A DNA stretch of 64,000 bases from Pseudalgibacter ostreae. Its GTDB lineage: Bacteria; Bacteroidota; Bacteroidia; Flavobacteriales; Flavobacteriaceae. The stretch's first letter is position 1, and the number at the start of each line of letters is the position of its first letter. The position numbers and the translations under genes are program-made. Positions 63,718-64,000 of this stretch are shown here, piece by piece. The notes beneath the pieces were generated by a model. That model worked only from the letters and a program-made list of their open reading frames with translations. It was not told the DNA's origin and ran no database searches. Location: assembly GCF_042427585.1 (NCBI RefSeq), contig NZ_JBHMFC010000008.1, forward strand, positions 62,001 to 126,000, given 5' to 3'.

Positions 63718-64000
63718 ATGAAATCAGAATACTTAAATATCCCATTAGTTAAAAACGAAAATAAAAAACGCTTTGAAATCGAGGTTCAAGGTCATTATGC
63801 CTTCATCGATTATAAGGAGTCTCGCGATAAAATAGCCTTAATCCATACAGAAACGGATCCCGAGCTATCCGGCAAAGGGGCTGCAAGTGCCGTTGTAGAA
63901 AAAACATTGCATTATCTTGACGATAAGAACATAAAATTATTACCTTTTTGTCCCTATGTATGGGCCTATATAAAAAAACATCCAGAATGGAAACGTATTG
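63718..64000 (+). CDS. GNAT-like N-acetyltransferase, YidJ/GCN5-like short type (3' end cut by window)
   Basis: The first 94 codons of a short GNAT-fold protein: EIEVQGHYAFIDYKESRDK, then LIHTETDPELSGKGAASAV, the acetyl-CoA loop, and LPFCPYVWAYIKKHPEW. This fits the small (about 90-100 residue) PF14542 family of N-acetyltransferases; substrate unknown. The stop lies beyond the right edge. Confidence 0.85.
   Translation, partial: MKSEYLNIPLVKNENKKRFEIEVQGHYAFIDYKESRDKIALIHTETDPELSGKGAASAVVEKTLHYLDDKNIKLLPFCPYVWAYIKKHPEWKRI

Noticed and set aside
1..64000. Mobile elements, prophage, CRISPR or toxin-antitoxin systems
   Set aside because: No transposase, integrase, spaced repeat array or paired small toxin-antitoxin frames were seen, and the tRNA genes have no flanking partial copies that would mark an integration site.

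Overview
The window is a chromosomal segment of a marine-type Bacteroidota, almost certainly a Flavobacteriaceae member. The evidence is the AT-rich DNA, the type IX secretion (T9SS) cargo proteins with their PorP/SprF partners, OmpA-family and TamB proteins with flavobacterial architecture, a divergent gyrA/clpC pair, Thr82 in GyrA, and promoters of the Bacteroidota form TTG-N19/20-TAnnTTTG instead of sigma70 boxes. I see no rRNA, CRISPR array, transposase, prophage or integrase. Three tRNA genes (Arg, Pro, Ser) lie at 26.4-26.7 kb.

Layout. 0-5.5 kb (minus strand): a T9SS type B cargo protein followed at once by a PorP/SprF-like outer-membrane protein with a long Ala/Glu/Lys repeat tail that runs off the left edge, then a beta-helix surface protein and a small secreted protein. 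5.8-14.6 kb (minus): a ModF-like ABC ATPase, a BadF/BadG-type sugar kinase, gap and pfkA, and the large tamB. 14.9-20.9 kb (plus): tsaD, then a run holding a parvulin-like protein, rsmE, a DUF4159 protein, a SpoU methyltransferase, an AI-2E family permease and a THUMP-like methyltransferase; the last three start with TTG. 21-26.2 kb (minus): a large unfamiliar PLP-fold enzyme, and a tightly coupled operon of a DUF134 regulator, a NifX-like protein, a 38-residue small ORF, stand-alone GTP cyclohydrolase II, a hot-dog thioesterase and a metallo-beta-lactamase-fold enzyme. This operon is the best candidate for an undescribed system. 26.4-48.8 kb is mostly housekeeping: tRNAs, pgpH, thiolase, an NlpC/P60 protein, a TPR protein, gyrA, clpC, lrp/metE, an MFS permease, an M48 protease, msrB, miaE, a beta-barrel protein, and a polyphosphate block (sixA, ppk1, ppx).

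49.3-57.1 kb (plus) is a second T9SS cassette: a small secreted protein, a 1443-residue HYR-repeat type B cargo protein, a PorP/SprF protein and a TPR/PD40/OmpA protein. Next to it is a small type A cargo gene broken by two homopolymer indels. After a thioredoxin-fold protein comes a visibly more GC-rich FAD monooxygenase with an N-terminal zinc-finger-like region, which looks acquired. The right end holds an AraC regulator, pirin, YceI and a GNAT-family gene cut by the window edge.

How it fits together. The two T9SS cassettes each pair an adhesin-like cargo with its outer-membrane partner. The pfkA-gap pair serves glycolysis. rsmE, tsaD, miaE, the TrmH-like protein and the tRNAs serve translation. 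sixA-ppk1-ppx handles polyphosphate and phosphohistidine. All calls come from reading the sequence; no database search was possible.
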